Positions 8,819 to 16,486 of a stretch of 19,340 nt of DNA are shown here, one piece after another. The notes beneath the pieces were generated by a model. That model ran no database searches. It had not been told where the DNA came from and worked only from the letters and a program-made list of their open reading frames with translations. Position 1 is the first letter of the stretch, and every line of letters starts with the position of its first letter. A program made the translations under genes and the position numbers. Source of the stretch: Kocuria sp. (lineage in GTDB: Bacteria > Actinomycetota > Actinomycetes > Actinomycetales > Micrococcaceae); the NCBI RefSeq assembly GCF_030530945.1, contig NZ_JAUMTZ010000001.1, forward strand, positions 125,196-144,535, written 5' to 3'.

Positions 8819-8878
8819 TGAACTCCACACCCCGTGCCGGGGGTCGCGCTCCGGGGGTGCCGGTGCCACACTGGTCAC

Positions 8879-9304
8879 ATGCTGGTCGCCTTCTCAGTCT
8901 CCCCCAGCGGTGGGGACAACCCGGACGCCTCGGTGCACGACGCCGTGGCCGCCGCCGTGCACGTGGTGCGCGAGTCCGGTCTGCCCAACCGCACCGATTC
9001 CATGTTCACCACCATCGAGGGTGAGTGGGACGAGTGCATGGCCGTGGTCAAGGAGGCCACCGCCGCCGTGGCCGAGTACGGTCCGCGCGTCTCCCTGGTG
9101 CTCAAGGCGGACATCCGCCCGGGCCACACCGGTGAGCTGACCGGCAAGCTCGAGCGCCTGGAGTCGGCACTGTCCCATCACGAGCTGAGCCGCTCGCAGG
9201 AGCGCCGCGGCATCACCTCCGGCAGCCCCGACGGCGCGGCCGGGCACGCCTCCGCCGGCTCCGGGGACACGGCCGGAGCCCCCTCCGGCGCGGACCGCCC
9301 GTGA
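8879..9304 (+). CDS. MTH1187/DUF77-type thiamine-binding protein
   Basis: A small cytoplasmic protein of 141 residues. The first ~100 residues match the MTH1187/YqgV thiamine-binding fold: MLVAFSVSP at the start, a central FTTIEGEWDECMAVVKEA segment, and VSLVLKADIRPGH near residue 80. Members of this family bind thiamine or a related pyrimidine, but a precise role is not established. Residues from about 105 on form a Gly/Ser/Ala-rich tail that is not part of the fold. I use ATG 8879, which gives the family N-terminus; no strong ribosome-binding site precedes it. CACACT at 8867-8872 could serve as an imperfect -10 for a leaderless mRNA. The gene is divergent from pta and is followed after 28 bases by the methyltransferase-like gene, probably in one transcript. 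Confidence 0.75.
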   Translation: MLVAFSVSPSGGDNPDASVHDAVAAAVHVVRESGLPNRTDSMFTTIEGEWDECMAVVKEATAAVAEYGPRVSLVLKADIRPGHTGELTGKLERLESALSHHELSRSQERRGITSGSPDGAAGHASAGSGDTAGAPSGADRP

Positions 9305-9332
9305 GGCAGGGCCCGAGCGCTCCCCACCTCTC

Positions 9333-10268
9333 GTGAGCCGTAAGAAGAACGGCAAGAGCACCAGGCGGGACGGGCGCGGGGAAGCGGGTGCGGCGGCGTC
9401 GTCGGACGCTCCCGGGCTCGTGGAGCGCACCTGGGACACGGACACTGGCACGGTGGAGCTGCAACGGGACCCGTACGTGCCCGGCGCGTGGGTGCTGCGG
9501 GTGAACGGGGTGCCGTCCTCGCACATCGTGCCCGACCGCCCGGACCAGCTGGAGTTCGAGTACATGCGCTGGTTCTCCACGGTGCTGGAGGAGCACGTCT
9601 CCGCGCACCTGGACGCCACGGCGCTGCGCGTGCTGCACCTGGGCGGCGGTGCGTGCACCATGGCCCGCTACCTCGCGTGGCGCTACCCGCAGGCCCGGCA
9701 GGTGGTTGTGGAGCTCGACGCCGCCCTGGCCACCCTGGTGCGCGAGTGGCTGGACCTGCCCCGCGCGCCGCTGCTGCGGATCCGCCCCGGTGAGGCGCGC
9801 GCGGTCACGGAGTCCCTCACGGAGGACTCCCGGGACCTGGTCCTGCGCGACGTCTTCGCGGGGGAGCAGACCCCGGGGCACCTGCGCACGGTGGAGTTCG
9901 CCCGGCATGTGGACCGGGTGCTCGCGCCGGGCGGCCTGTACCTGCTGAACGTGGGGGACACCCGCAACCTCAAGGGCACGCGGGCGGAGCTCGCGGCGCT
10001 GCTGGAGGTCTTCGAGCACGTGGCCGCGGTCGCGGATCCTGCCATGCTCAAGGGCCGCCGCTACGGCAACGTGGTCCTCGCGGCCTCACACGCCCCGCTG
10101 CCCGCGGCCGGTTCCGCCGACGCCGCCGCGCTGGGCCGTGAGCTGCTGGGCGGTTCCCTGCCGGCCCAGTACAAGGACACGGCCTGGTGCCGGGAGCTGG
10201 TGGGACCGGACCAGCCGTGGCACGACAAGCCCGCGGACCCGGTGCCGGAGGGGCCGGACGCGGCCTGA
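9333..10268 (+). CDS. Spermidine-synthase-fold SAM-dependent enzyme (methyltransferase-like)
   Basis: A 311-residue cytoplasmic protein with a Rossmann-type SAM-binding core of the spermine/spermidine synthase family. Glycine-rich motif I, LHLGGGACTMARYL, begins at residue 101, an acidic residue in VVVELD follows where the ribose hydroxyls are bound, and RDVFAG is the post-motif aspartate region. A lysine/arginine-rich N-terminus (MSRKKNGKSTRR) and a proline-rich tail flank the core. Many actinobacterial proteins annotated as spermidine synthase have this short form, and their substrate is unknown; I do not claim polyamine synthesis. The GTG start at 9333 has only a weak ribosome-binding region, so translation may depend on the gene 28 bases upstream. 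Confidence 0.75.
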   Translation: MSRKKNGKSTRRDGRGEAGAAASSDAPGLVERTWDTDTGTVELQRDPYVPGAWVLRVNGVPSSHIVPDRPDQLEFEYMRWFSTVLEEHVSAHLDATALRVLHLGGGACTMARYLAWRYPQARQVVVELDAALATLVREWLDLPRAPLLRIRPGEARAVTESLTEDSRDLVLRDVFAGEQTPGHLRTVEFARHVDRVLAPGGLYLLNVGDTRNLKGTRAELAALLEVFEHVAAVADPAMLKGRRYGNVVLAASHAPLPAAGSADAAALGRELLGGSLPAQYKDTAWCRELVGPDQPWHDKPADPVPEGPDAA

Positions 10269-10276
10269 GGGCGGGG

Positions 10277-11737
10277 TCAGCCGGCCCAGCCCTCGATCAC
10301 GCCGATGCCGAAGAACGCCACGAACGCCAGGGCCACCACGTACATGAGCGGGTGCACGTCCCTGGCGCGGCCCTGGACCAGGCGGATGAACACGTAGGAG
10401 ACGAAGCCCGCGCCGATCCCGTTGGCGATCGAGTACGTGAACGGCATGACCGCGAAGGTGAGGAACGCGGGGACCGCCACGCCCCAGTCCTCCCAGTCGA
10501 TGTTCACCACGTTCCTGGCCATGAGGAAGCCCACCACCACCATGGCGGGCGCCACGGCCTCGAAGGGCACCACGTTGACCAGCGGGGTGACGAACATGGC
10601 GGCCAGGAAGAGCACGCCGGTGACCACGTTCGCCAGTCCGGTGCGCGCGCCCTCGGCGACACCCGTGGAGGACTCCACGAAGATCTGGTTGGAGGACACG
10701 GAACCCGCGCCACCGGCGGCGGCCCCCAGCGCGTCCACGAGCAGCACGCGGTCCACGTTCTCGATCTGCCCGTCCTCGGCCACCAGACCGGCCTGCTGGG
10801 ACAGGCCCACCATGGTGCCCATCGCGTCGAAGAAGATGGACAGCAGGATGGCGAAGACCAGCAGCGCACTCGCGATCCCGCCCAGCTGCGTGAAGGCGTC
10901 CAGGGGAGCGGCGTTGCCGATCAGGGAGAGGTCCGGGAGCGCGAACAGGGCGTCCGGCGTGGTGGGCACCACCAGGGACCAGCCGTGGGGGCTGTCCACC
11001 GAGGAGCCGGAGGGCACCACGGCCTCCAGCACGTGGGCCAGCACGGTGGTGAGCACCACGGAGATCAGGATCCCGCCCCGCACGTTGCGCACCACCAGCG
11101 CCACGGTGAGCAGCAGGCCCACCACGAACGTGAGGGTGGGCCAGCCGAACAGCTCGCCACCGTGCCCCAGGCCCACCGGCACGGTGGTGTGCGCGGCGTC
11201 CGGGGTGCGTGTGACGAACCCGGCGTTCACGAAGCCGATGAGTGCGACGAACAGGCCGATGCCCACCACGATGGCGGTCTTCAGCGAGTCCGGCACGGCG
11301 TTGAACACGGCGGTGCGGAACCCGGTGAGCACCAGGACCACCATGATCACGCCGGCCCAGATCACCAGGCCCATGACCTGCGGCCACGTGAGGCCGGGGG
11401 TGGTGGCGATGGTCACGGCCAGGAACGCGTTGACCCCCAGCCCGGCGGCCATGGCGAACGGGGACTTGGCCCACACACCCATGAGGATGGTCATGACCCC
11501 GGCGACCAGGGCCGTCACGGCCGCCACGCGCTCGCCGCCCAGGATGTTCCCGGCGGCGTCCGGGCCGTAGCCCAGCACCAGCGGGTTGAGCACCACGATG
11601 TAGCTCATGGCGATGAACGTGGCCAGGCCGCCGCGGACCTCGCGGCCCACCGTGGACCCGCGCCGGGTGATGGAGAAGAAGCGGTCCAGCCCGCCGCGGG
11701 GTTCGCTGCGAGTGGTGGGCGGGGTGGGTGACGACAT
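10277..11737 (-). CDS. AzgA-type purine permease (hypoxanthine/adenine/guanine transporter)
   Basis: A 486-residue membrane transporter of the AzgA branch of the NCS2 superfamily, which takes up hypoxanthine, guanine or adenine with protons. Recognised family blocks include GGLATFIAMSYIVVLNP near residue 36, AMAAGLGVNAFLA, the conserved FFDAMGTMVGLSQQAG, SSNQIFVESSTGVAEGARTGLA, and the late NIDWEDWGVAVPAFLTFAVMPFTYSIANGIGAGF. About twelve membrane segments are visible. The ATG at 11737 has AGGA (11746-11743) five bases upstream; a longer in-frame start at 11770 is less likely. It is divergent from fprA and ends eight bases from the methyltransferase-like gene. Its family differs from the permease at 553, so the two probably carry different bases. 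Confidence 0.92.
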   Translation of the reverse strand: MSSPTPPTTRSEPRGGLDRFFSITRRGSTVGREVRGGLATFIAMSYIVVLNPLVLGYGPDAAGNILGGERVAAVTALVAGVMTILMGVWAKSPFAMAAGLGVNAFLAVTIATTPGLTWPQVMGLVIWAGVIMVVLVLTGFRTAVFNAVPDSLKTAIVVGIGLFVALIGFVNAGFVTRTPDAAHTTVPVGLGHGGELFGWPTLTFVVGLLLTVALVVRNVRGGILISVVLTTVLAHVLEAVVPSGSSVDSPHGWSLVVPTTPDALFALPDLSLIGNAAPLDAFTQLGGIASALLVFAILLSIFFDAMGTMVGLSQQAGLVAEDGQIENVDRVLLVDALGAAAGGAGSVSSNQIFVESSTGVAEGARTGLANVVTGVLFLAAMFVTPLVNVVPFEAVAPAMVVVGFLMARNVVNIDWEDWGVAVPAFLTFAVMPFTYSIANGIGAGFVSYVFIRLVQGRARDVHPLMYVVALAFVAFFGIGVIEGWAG

Positions 11738-11794
11738 GCGGATCCTCACGGGCGGGTGCACACGGGGCACCGGGGAAACGGGTGGGGTGTTTGT

Positions 11795-11807
11795 GTAGAA
11801 ATACTAC
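11795..11807 (-). promoter_or_regulatory. Candidate -10 box of the AzgA-type permease
   Basis: On the minus strand TAGTAT (11806-11801) fits the TANNNT pattern 63 bases before the permease ATG. It lies in a small inverted repeat, GTAG-N5-CTAC (11795-11807), and in an AT-rich patch that stands out in this GC-rich gap. No riboswitch fold was recognised in the ~55-base leader. Confidence 0.4.
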
Positions 11808-11866
11808 GCCGACGCCGCCCTCCCGCCCCCGGGGCGCCCACCGCCCACCGCTGGCGGGCCCCGAGG

Positions 11867-11897
11867 TTAGGCAGGACTGACCTGAGGTCACTACCGT
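11867..11897 (+). promoter_or_regulatory. fprA promoter with palindrome and possible iron box
   Basis: TACCGT (11892-11897) is a TANNNT -10 candidate. Immediately upstream lies a perfect palindrome TGACCT-G-AGGTCA (11878-11890), in operator position. Overlapping it, TTAGGCAGGACTGACCTGA (11867-11885) resembles the DtxR/IdeR iron box TTAGGTTAGCCTAACCTAA at 13 of 19 positions by eye. Either could control fprA; both cannot be optimal sites for the same protein. The -35 box is poor (TTAGGC with 19-base spacing). Confidence 0.4.
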
Positions 11898-11955
11898 TGG
11901 TCACAGTCCCCGCCAGCACGCGATCCGCGCGTGCGCGTCGAAAGGAACTGCGACC

Positions 11956-13371
11956 GTGACATCCAACGACTCCCCGCGTCCGCTGCGCGTTGCCGTGATC
12001 GGAGCGGGCCCGGCAGGCATCTACGCCGCGGACATGCTCACCAAGACCGAGGCGGTCCGGGAGGGCGAGCTCGAGGTCAGCGTGGACCTCTTCGACCGCT
12101 ACCCCACTCCGTTCGGGCTGATCCGCTACGGCGTGGCCCCGGACCACCCCCGCATCAAGGGCATCATCACGGCGCTGCGCTCCATCCTCAGCCGCGGCGA
12201 CATCCGGTTCTTCGGCAACGTGGAGTACGGCAAGGACCTGACCCTGGGCGACTTCCTCACCCACTACGACGCCGTGATCTTCGCCACCGGCGCCGTCAAC
12301 GACGCCCCGCTGCAGATTCCCGGCGCGGACCTGGACGGCTCCTACGGCGCCGCCCGCTTCGTGGCCTGGTACGACGGCCACCCGGACTACCCCCGCACGT
12401 GGCCGCTGGAGGCCAAGGAGATCGCGGTCATCGGCAACGGCAACGTGGCGCTGGACGTGGCGCGGGTGCTCTCCAAGCACGCGGACGACATGCTGGTCAC
12501 GGAGATCCCCGCGAACGTGTACGAGGGGCTGCAGAAGTCCCCGGTCACGGACGTGCACATCTTCGGCCGGCGCGGCCCGGCGCAGATCAAGTTCACCCCC
12601 CTGGAGCTGCGGGAGCTCGCCAAGTCCCGGGACGTGGACATCGTGGTCTACGACGAGGACTTCCAGTTCGACGAGGCGTCCGAGCGGGCCATGGCGGAGA
12701 ACAACCAGACCAAGGTCATGATGAAGACCCTGCAGAAGTGGCGCGAGGACGACTCCCCCAAGACCGCGTCCCGCCGCCTGCACCTGCACTTCCTGCAGAC
12801 CCCCGATGAGATCCTCGGGGACGAGAACGGCAGGGTCCGGGCCATCCGCATGGAGCGCACCCGGCTGAACGGCGACGCCTCCGTGACGGGCACCGGCGAG
12901 TACACCGAGTTCCCGGTGCAGGCCGTCTACCACGCGATCGGCTACCTGGGCTCGCCCCTCCCGGAGCTGCCCTTCGACCCGGAGCGCGGCGTGATCCTCA
13001 ACCAGGAGGGACGCGTGGTCGAGGCCGACGGCTCCCCGATGCCCGGCGTGTACGCCACCGGCTGGATCAAGCGCGGACCCGTGGGGCTGATCGGCGCCAC
13101 CAAGTCGGACGCGCTGGAGACCGTCACCCACCTGGTGGAGGACCGCGCGGCGCTCGCGGACCCGGACTCCCCTGACCCGCAAGCCGTGGTGGACCTGCTG
13201 GACGGGCGCGGCGTGCAGTACACCACCTGGGACGGCTGGCTCGCCCTGGACGAGTACGAGCAGGGCCTCGGTCAGGCCTCCCAGGACGCCCAGGGCAACC
13301 CGCGTGAGCGGGTCAAGGTGGTGGAGCGGGAGGAGATGATCTCCGTCTCCCGCGCCGGCGCGGGGCAGTAG
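11956..13371 (+). CDS. fprA: Ferredoxin/flavodoxin-NADP+ reductase, FprA type
   Basis: A 471-residue FAD- and NADPH-binding oxidoreductase, like mycobacterial FprA and mitochondrial adrenodoxin reductase, passing electrons between NADPH and ferredoxins. The FAD-binding motif VIGAGPAG is at residues 14-21, and FDRYPTPFGLIRYGVAPDHPRIK is typical of the family. The NADP motif VIGNGNVA is at residues 158-165, and the C-terminal VYATGWIKRGPVGLIGATK starts at residue 365. Length is normal. The GTG start at 11956 has AAAGGA nine bases upstream. It is divergent from the purine permease with palindromes at its promoter, and ends in a very strong hairpin. No ferredoxin gene is in the window, so its redox partner is unknown. 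Confidence 0.94.
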   Translation: MTSNDSPRPLRVAVIGAGPAGIYAADMLTKTEAVREGELEVSVDLFDRYPTPFGLIRYGVAPDHPRIKGIITALRSILSRGDIRFFGNVEYGKDLTLGDFLTHYDAVIFATGAVNDAPLQIPGADLDGSYGAARFVAWYDGHPDYPRTWPLEAKEIAVIGNGNVALDVARVLSKHADDMLVTEIPANVYEGLQKSPVTDVHIFGRRGPAQIKFTPLELRELAKSRDVDIVVYDEDFQFDEASERAMAENNQTKVMMKTLQKWREDDSPKTASRRLHLHFLQTPDEILGDENGRVRAIRMERTRLNGDASVTGTGEYTEFPVQAVYHAIGYLGSPLPELPFDPERGVILNQEGRVVEADGSPMPGVYATGWIKRGPVGLIGATKSDALETVTHLVEDRAALADPDSPDPQAVVDLLDGRGVQYTTWDGWLALDEYEQGLGQASQDAQGNPRERVKVVEREEMISVSRAGAGQ

Positions 13372-13391
13372 CCCGCCGCCGGCGCACTCGC

Positions 13392-13442
13392 CACGACGCG
13401 GGGCGTGGGACCGGTTGACCCGGTTCCACGCCCCGCGTCGTG
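13392..13442. terminator. Very long bidirectional terminator hairpin after fprA
   Basis: CACGACGCGGGGCGTGG (13392-13408) pairs perfectly over 17 bases with 13426-13442. After one G-U pair, ACCGG (13410-13414) pairs with CCGGT (13420-13424) around a five-base loop, giving a 23-pair stem. It lies between the convergent fprA (stop 13371) and the oxidase gene (stop 13512). GCTGTTCCG follows with only a short T-pair. Confidence 0.85.
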
Positions 13443-13511
13443 CTGTTCCGGGCCTTCCGCGGAGCCTGGGCCTCCCGGGGTCGCCGGTTCGTGGACTCCG
13501 CGTCCCGGGCC

Positions 13512-14876
13512 TCAGACCCCCAGCAGGGTCCGGGTGTGCTCGTTGAGCAGGAGCCCCTGGGGGTCCAGCTCCGCCCGGGCGGCCAGGAACTCGTCCCAGC
13601 GGGGGTACTGCGGTGCGAGGTCCTGGGCGGTGCGCGTGTGCAGCATGGCCCAGTGGGGCCGCCCGCCGTGGTCCACCAGGATCCGCTCGGCCTCGGTGAG
13701 GAAGCTCGGCCCGTGCCGCTTTCCGTACTGGCGCAGGGCGATCCACCCCGTGTACCTGCCCGCGGCGGGGGAGAGCAGGCCGCGGTCGGGCGGGGAGCAG
13801 CGCAGGGTCACGGGGAAGGAGAGGTCGTACCCGTGGGTCTCCACCAGGGTGCGCAGCTCCTGGAACGCGGCGCCGGTGTTCTCCAGGGGCAGCGCGTACT
13901 CGGTGGCCACGTAGCGCACCGGCCGCGCCACCGTGAACACCTGGTAGGACACGTCCGTGTAGCGCCGGGAGCTCACGGCCAGGGACCCGATCCGGTTCAG
14001 CCCGCTCACGGCCCGGGGCACCAGGGACCCCGCGCGGCCCAGTCCGGCCGTCAGGGAGGTGCGCAGGACGGCGTCGTCCGCGCGGCGCAACGCCCGGGAG
14101 ACCGGGGATGCCGGACGGGTGTAGGCCTCCGGGAGGCGGTGCAGGCGGCTGAGCACGCGGGTGTGCGCCGCGGGGGAGCCGGGCATCCAGGAGAACTCCA
14201 CGTGGTCCGCGCCGGCCATGCGCTCCTGCAGGGTGTCCACGAGTCCCGCCACCGGTTCGCGGAACTCCGCGCAGTGCAGCCGGAAGGCGCTCACGCACTG
14301 GAGCGTGACGCTCACGAGAACGCCCAGAACGCCCAGGTGAACGCGGGCGGCCTCGAGCAGGTCCGGGCGGTGGGTCTCCGAGCAGGACGCGAGCTCCCCG
14401 GAGGGAGTCGCGATGCTCACGCCGACCACCTGTGCGCCCAGCGACGGCTGCCCCAGCCCCGTGCCGTGGGTTCCCGTGGCGATCGCCCCCGCCACGGTCA
14501 TGCTGGAGGAGTCCGGCAGGTTGGCCAGGGCGAGTCCGCGCTCCTCCAGGACCAGGTTGAGCTCCTGCAGCGTGGTGCCCCCGAACACCGTGACCCGCTG
14601 CCGCTCCTCGTCCACGGACACCAGTCCCGAGAGGGCGGAGGTGTCCAGCAGGACGTCCTCCGTGGGCACCAGGGGGGCGCAGCTGCGGCCGGACCCCGCG
14701 GGGCGCACGGTCAACCCCGCGCCCGCGGCCTCCTCCAGCACCCGCAGCACCTGGTCCGAGTCCGCGGGGCGGACCACGGCCGCGGGCTCGGCGGTGAGGT
14801 TCCCACCCCAGGACCGCCACGTGCGCGCCCTGACCTGGGCCGTCATGGGCTGCTCGGGTGCTGCACGTCTGCTCAC
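13512..14876 (-). CDS. FAD-binding aldonolactone oxidase-like protein (VAO family)
   Basis: A 454-residue flavoprotein of the vanillyl-alcohol-oxidase superfamily with an N-terminal FAD-binding domain (about residues 25-195) and a C-terminal ALO-type domain, like L-gulono-1,4-lactone dehydrogenases and arabinono-lactone oxidases. GAIATGTHGTG (130-140) is the conserved pyrophosphate-binding loop, and the end RPHWAMLH ... YPRWDEFLAARAELDPQGLLLNEH aligns with the ALO C-terminus. Two family-typical residues differ: the FAD-linking His of the GSGHS motif is Arg here (GSGRS, R64), and HWGK reads HWAM (408-411). FAD is therefore probably not covalently bound through His, and the substrate may differ. 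GTG 14876 is chosen because GGAG sits seven bases upstream; ATG 14846 would be ten residues shorter with no good ribosome-binding site. Confidence 0.82.
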   Translation of the reverse strand: MSRRAAPEQPMTAQVRARTWRSWGGNLTAEPAAVVRPADSDQVLRVLEEAAGAGLTVRPAGSGRSCAPLVPTEDVLLDTSALSGLVSVDEERQRVTVFGGTTLQELNLVLEERGLALANLPDSSSMTVAGAIATGTHGTGLGQPSLGAQVVGVSIATPSGELASCSETHRPDLLEAARVHLGVLGVLVSVTLQCVSAFRLHCAEFREPVAGLVDTLQERMAGADHVEFSWMPGSPAAHTRVLSRLHRLPEAYTRPASPVSRALRRADDAVLRTSLTAGLGRAGSLVPRAVSGLNRIGSLAVSSRRYTDVSYQVFTVARPVRYVATEYALPLENTGAAFQELRTLVETHGYDLSFPVTLRCSPPDRGLLSPAAGRYTGWIALRQYGKRHGPSFLTEAERILVDHGGRPHWAMLHTRTAQDLAPQYPRWDEFLAARAELDPQGLLLNEHTRTLLGV

Positions 14877-15060
14877 GGCTCGTCTCCGTTCCGGGGCCCG
14901 GGGACCCCTGTGGGTGCTGGTCCGGCTCGCCGCGGCCACCCCACCGCCACGGGGACCGGTGCGGTGTGCGCCGGAGCCGTCCGTGCTGGCGCGTGCGGTG
15001 CGCGCGGGAGGTGCCGGGGCGTCGTCGTCCGCGGTCCGAACGGCACCATCATCTCACCGT

Positions 15061-15075
15061 CCCCGGGCGCCGGGG
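15061..15075. promoter_or_regulatory. Small GC palindrome in the oxidase/USP divergent region
   Basis: CCCCGG-GCG-CCGGGG (15061-15075) is a perfect inverted repeat with a 3-base centre, about 27 bases upstream of the USP -10 candidate. In DNA this GC-rich it may be chance. Confidence 0.25.
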
Positions 15076-15101
15076 CCCGTGCCACCAGGGGGCCGCGAGA
15101 C

Positions 15102-15107
15102 TAGGCT
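15102..15107 (+). promoter_or_regulatory. Candidate -10 box of the universal stress protein gene
   Basis: TAGGCT fits TANNNT and lies 35 bases before ATG 15142, implying a leader of about 28 bases holding the strong GGGAGG ribosome-binding site (15129-15134). No clear -35 box. Confidence 0.45.
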
Positions 15108-15141
15108 GGAAGTAGGAAGCCGCGGCCCGGGAGGGAATGCC

Positions 15142-16089
15142 ATGAACGCACGTGACGCCGAGATCGTCGTGGGAGTGGACGGCTCCGAGCAGAGCCTGGG
15201 CGCCCTGCACTGGGCCGCGCGGGAGGCCCGCCGCCGCGGGGCACCCCTGCACGTGGTCACCGCCTACACGCTCCCCATGGTCGGCGGCTCCACCTTCGAC
15301 GTGGGCTACGCCGCGTTCGACGACGCCGCCCTGAGCCGCGCCGTCGCGGACCTCGCCGAGGACGCCCGGCGCCGCGTGGCGGAGCTGGACGTGGACGTCC
15401 GCTCCACGGTCCAGGCCGGGGACCCCTCCGGGGTGCTCGTGGAGCTCAGCCGGGGCGCCCAGCTGCTGGTCCTGGGCTCGAGCGGACGCGGCGGTTTCCT
15501 GGGGCGGCTGCTGGGCTCGGTCTCCACCGCCGTGCCCGCCCATGCGCACTGCCCCGTGGGCATCATCCCCCTGCAGTGGGGCACGGACTACCGGTTGAGC
15601 GAGAACGTGAGTCGGCGCGGTGCGTTCGTGGACGGCGTGACCGTGGGCTCGGACGGCTCCGGGCACGCCAGCTCCGCCATGCTGTGGGCCGCGGACGAGG
15701 CCGAGCAGCTGGGGGTCCCGCTGCACGTGGTGTGCGCCGCTCCCGCCGAGAACGCCTCCTACGCCTGGCTGCCCTCCCCCGTGGACTTCGACGACCTGCG
15801 CGGGGAGGTTCGCGCCGCGCTCGACGCCTGCGTGGCGTGGCTGCGGAGCCACTTCCCGGGGCTGGAGATCACCGGCGAGCTCGTGGACGGCGCGCCCATC
15901 GACACACTGGTGGCGTGCTCGGCGCAGAACCAGCTCGTGGTCACGGGCACCCGTGGTCGCGGTGGCTTCACGGGAATGCTCCTGGGCTCAACGTCCCAGG
16001 GGGTGCTGCACAACTGCACGGGACCCGCGATGATCGTCCCGCGCTTCGAGGATCCCCGGCTGCAGGACCGTCCGGACGTGGCCGTCTGA
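15142..16089 (+). CDS. Universal stress protein with two tandem UspA domains
   Basis: A 315-residue cytoplasmic protein made of two UspA domains (about residues 7-148 and 163-304), the common actinobacterial tandem form. Each has the ATP-binding signature: IVVGVDGS with G112-x2-G115-x9-G125-S126 in the first, and VTVGSDGS with G269-x2-G272-x9-G282-S283 in the second. Both sites look able to bind ATP. Family members help cells survive stress, hypoxia or stationary phase, but the target of this one cannot be told from sequence. GGGAGG seven bases before ATG 15142 fixes the start. It is divergent from the oxidase gene and followed by the tRNA cluster. Confidence 0.93.
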   Translation: MNARDAEIVVGVDGSEQSLGALHWAAREARRRGAPLHVVTAYTLPMVGGSTFDVGYAAFDDAALSRAVADLAEDARRRVAELDVDVRSTVQAGDPSGVLVELSRGAQLLVLGSSGRGGFLGRLLGSVSTAVPAHAHCPVGIIPLQWGTDYRLSENVSRRGAFVDGVTVGSDGSGHASSAMLWAADEAEQLGVPLHVVCAAPAENASYAWLPSPVDFDDLRGEVRAALDACVAWLRSHFPGLEITGELVDGAPIDTLVACSAQNQLVVTGTRGRGGFTGMLLGSTSQGVLHNCTGPAMIVPRFEDPRLQDRPDVAV

Positions 16090-16111
16090 GGGTGCGCCGC
16101 GGACGCGGTGT

Positions 16112-16158
16112 GCCATATCATGGCGCGTTTGTACGCGGGGACGGTTTCCCTCTAAGCT
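16112..16158 (+). promoter_or_regulatory. tRNA-Glu promoter region
   Basis: TTGTAC (16129-16134) and TAAGCT (16153-16158) with an 18-base spacer form a plausible promoter about 50 bases before tRNA-Glu. Just upstream is GCCAT-ATC-ATGGC (16112-16124), a perfect inverted repeat whose TATCAT core could be an alternative -10. The eight bases CATATCAT recur upstream of tRNA-Phe at 16487-16494. Confidence 0.45.
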
Positions 16159-16210
16159 ACTGGAGGTCCACCGTCCGATGGCGCCCAGGCACCCCGCGGA
16201 CGATGTTCTG

Positions 16211-16283
16211 GCCCCCATCGTCTAGCGGCCTAGGACACCGCCCTTTCACGGCGGCGGCACGGGTTCGAATCCCGTTGGGGGTA
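16211..16283 (+). tRNA. tRNA-Glu (anticodon TTC)
   Basis: A 73-base cloverleaf: the acceptor GCCCCCA (16211-16217) pairs with TGGGGGT (16276-16282) and the discriminator is A16283. The anticodon arm is CCGCC-CTTTCAC-GGCGG with anticodon TTC, and the T arm ACGGG-TTCGAAT-CCCGT is canonical. CCA is not encoded. Confidence 0.97.
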
Positions 16284-16317
16284 CGTTTTCCGTTCGGGAG
16301 ACCGCAGGACGCACGAT

Positions 16318-16348
16318 TTGCACGAAGAGGCGTTCGACCTGCTAGGAT
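16318..16348 (+). promoter_or_regulatory. Candidate tRNA-Asp promoter
   Basis: TTGCAC (16318-16323) and TAGGAT (16343-16348), 19 bases apart, stand before tRNA-Asp with transcription expected near 16355. The region downstream (TATTCTCTCGTTGGAAACAA) is notably AT-rich for this genome. Confidence 0.45.
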
Positions 16349-16371
16349 ATTCTCTCGTTGGAAACAACCAA

Positions 16372-16445
16372 GGCCCTGTAGCGCAGTTGGTTAGCGCGCC
16401 GCCCTGTCACGGCGGAGGTCGCGGGTTCAAGTCCCGTCAGGGTCG
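16372..16445 (+). tRNA. tRNA-Asp (anticodon GTC)
   Basis: A 74-base cloverleaf: acceptor GGCCCTG (16372-16378) with CAGGGTC (16438-16444), discriminator G16445. The anticodon arm CCGCC-CTGTCAC-GGCGG carries GTC; its stem is identical to that of the neighbouring tRNA-Glu. The T arm is GCGGG-TTCAAGT-CCCGT. CCA is not encoded. Confidence 0.97.
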
Positions 16446-16451
16446 CTCAGG

Positions 16452-16480
16452 CGGCGATGAAAAGGCAACTTTTCGCGCCG
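16452..16480 (+). terminator. Hairpin with GCAA tetraloop after tRNA-Asp
   Basis: GAAAAG (16459-16464) and CTTTTC (16469-16474) close on the tetraloop GCAA. After a T-G pair and one bulged A, CGGCG (16452-16456) pairs with CGCCG (16476-16480), for twelve pairs in all. It lies seven bases after tRNA-Asp and may end or process that transcript. Confidence 0.5.
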
Positions 16481-16486
16481 TCGCGG

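Noticed and set aside
6641..8821. A 726-codon plus-strand open frame opposite pta
   Set aside because: His/Gly/Val-rich shadow of the pta gene; pta has full-length family motifs and a good ribosome-binding site.
11738..11800. Purine riboswitch in the leader of the AzgA-type permease
   Set aside because: The leader is only about 55 bases, lacks the three-way junction sequences of the purine aptamer, and such riboswitches are not typical of Actinobacteria.
11746..14820. A 1024-codon open frame antisense to fprA and overlapping the oxidase gene
   Set aside because: The translation is low-complexity and matches no family, while fprA and the oxidase have intact motifs in their own frames.
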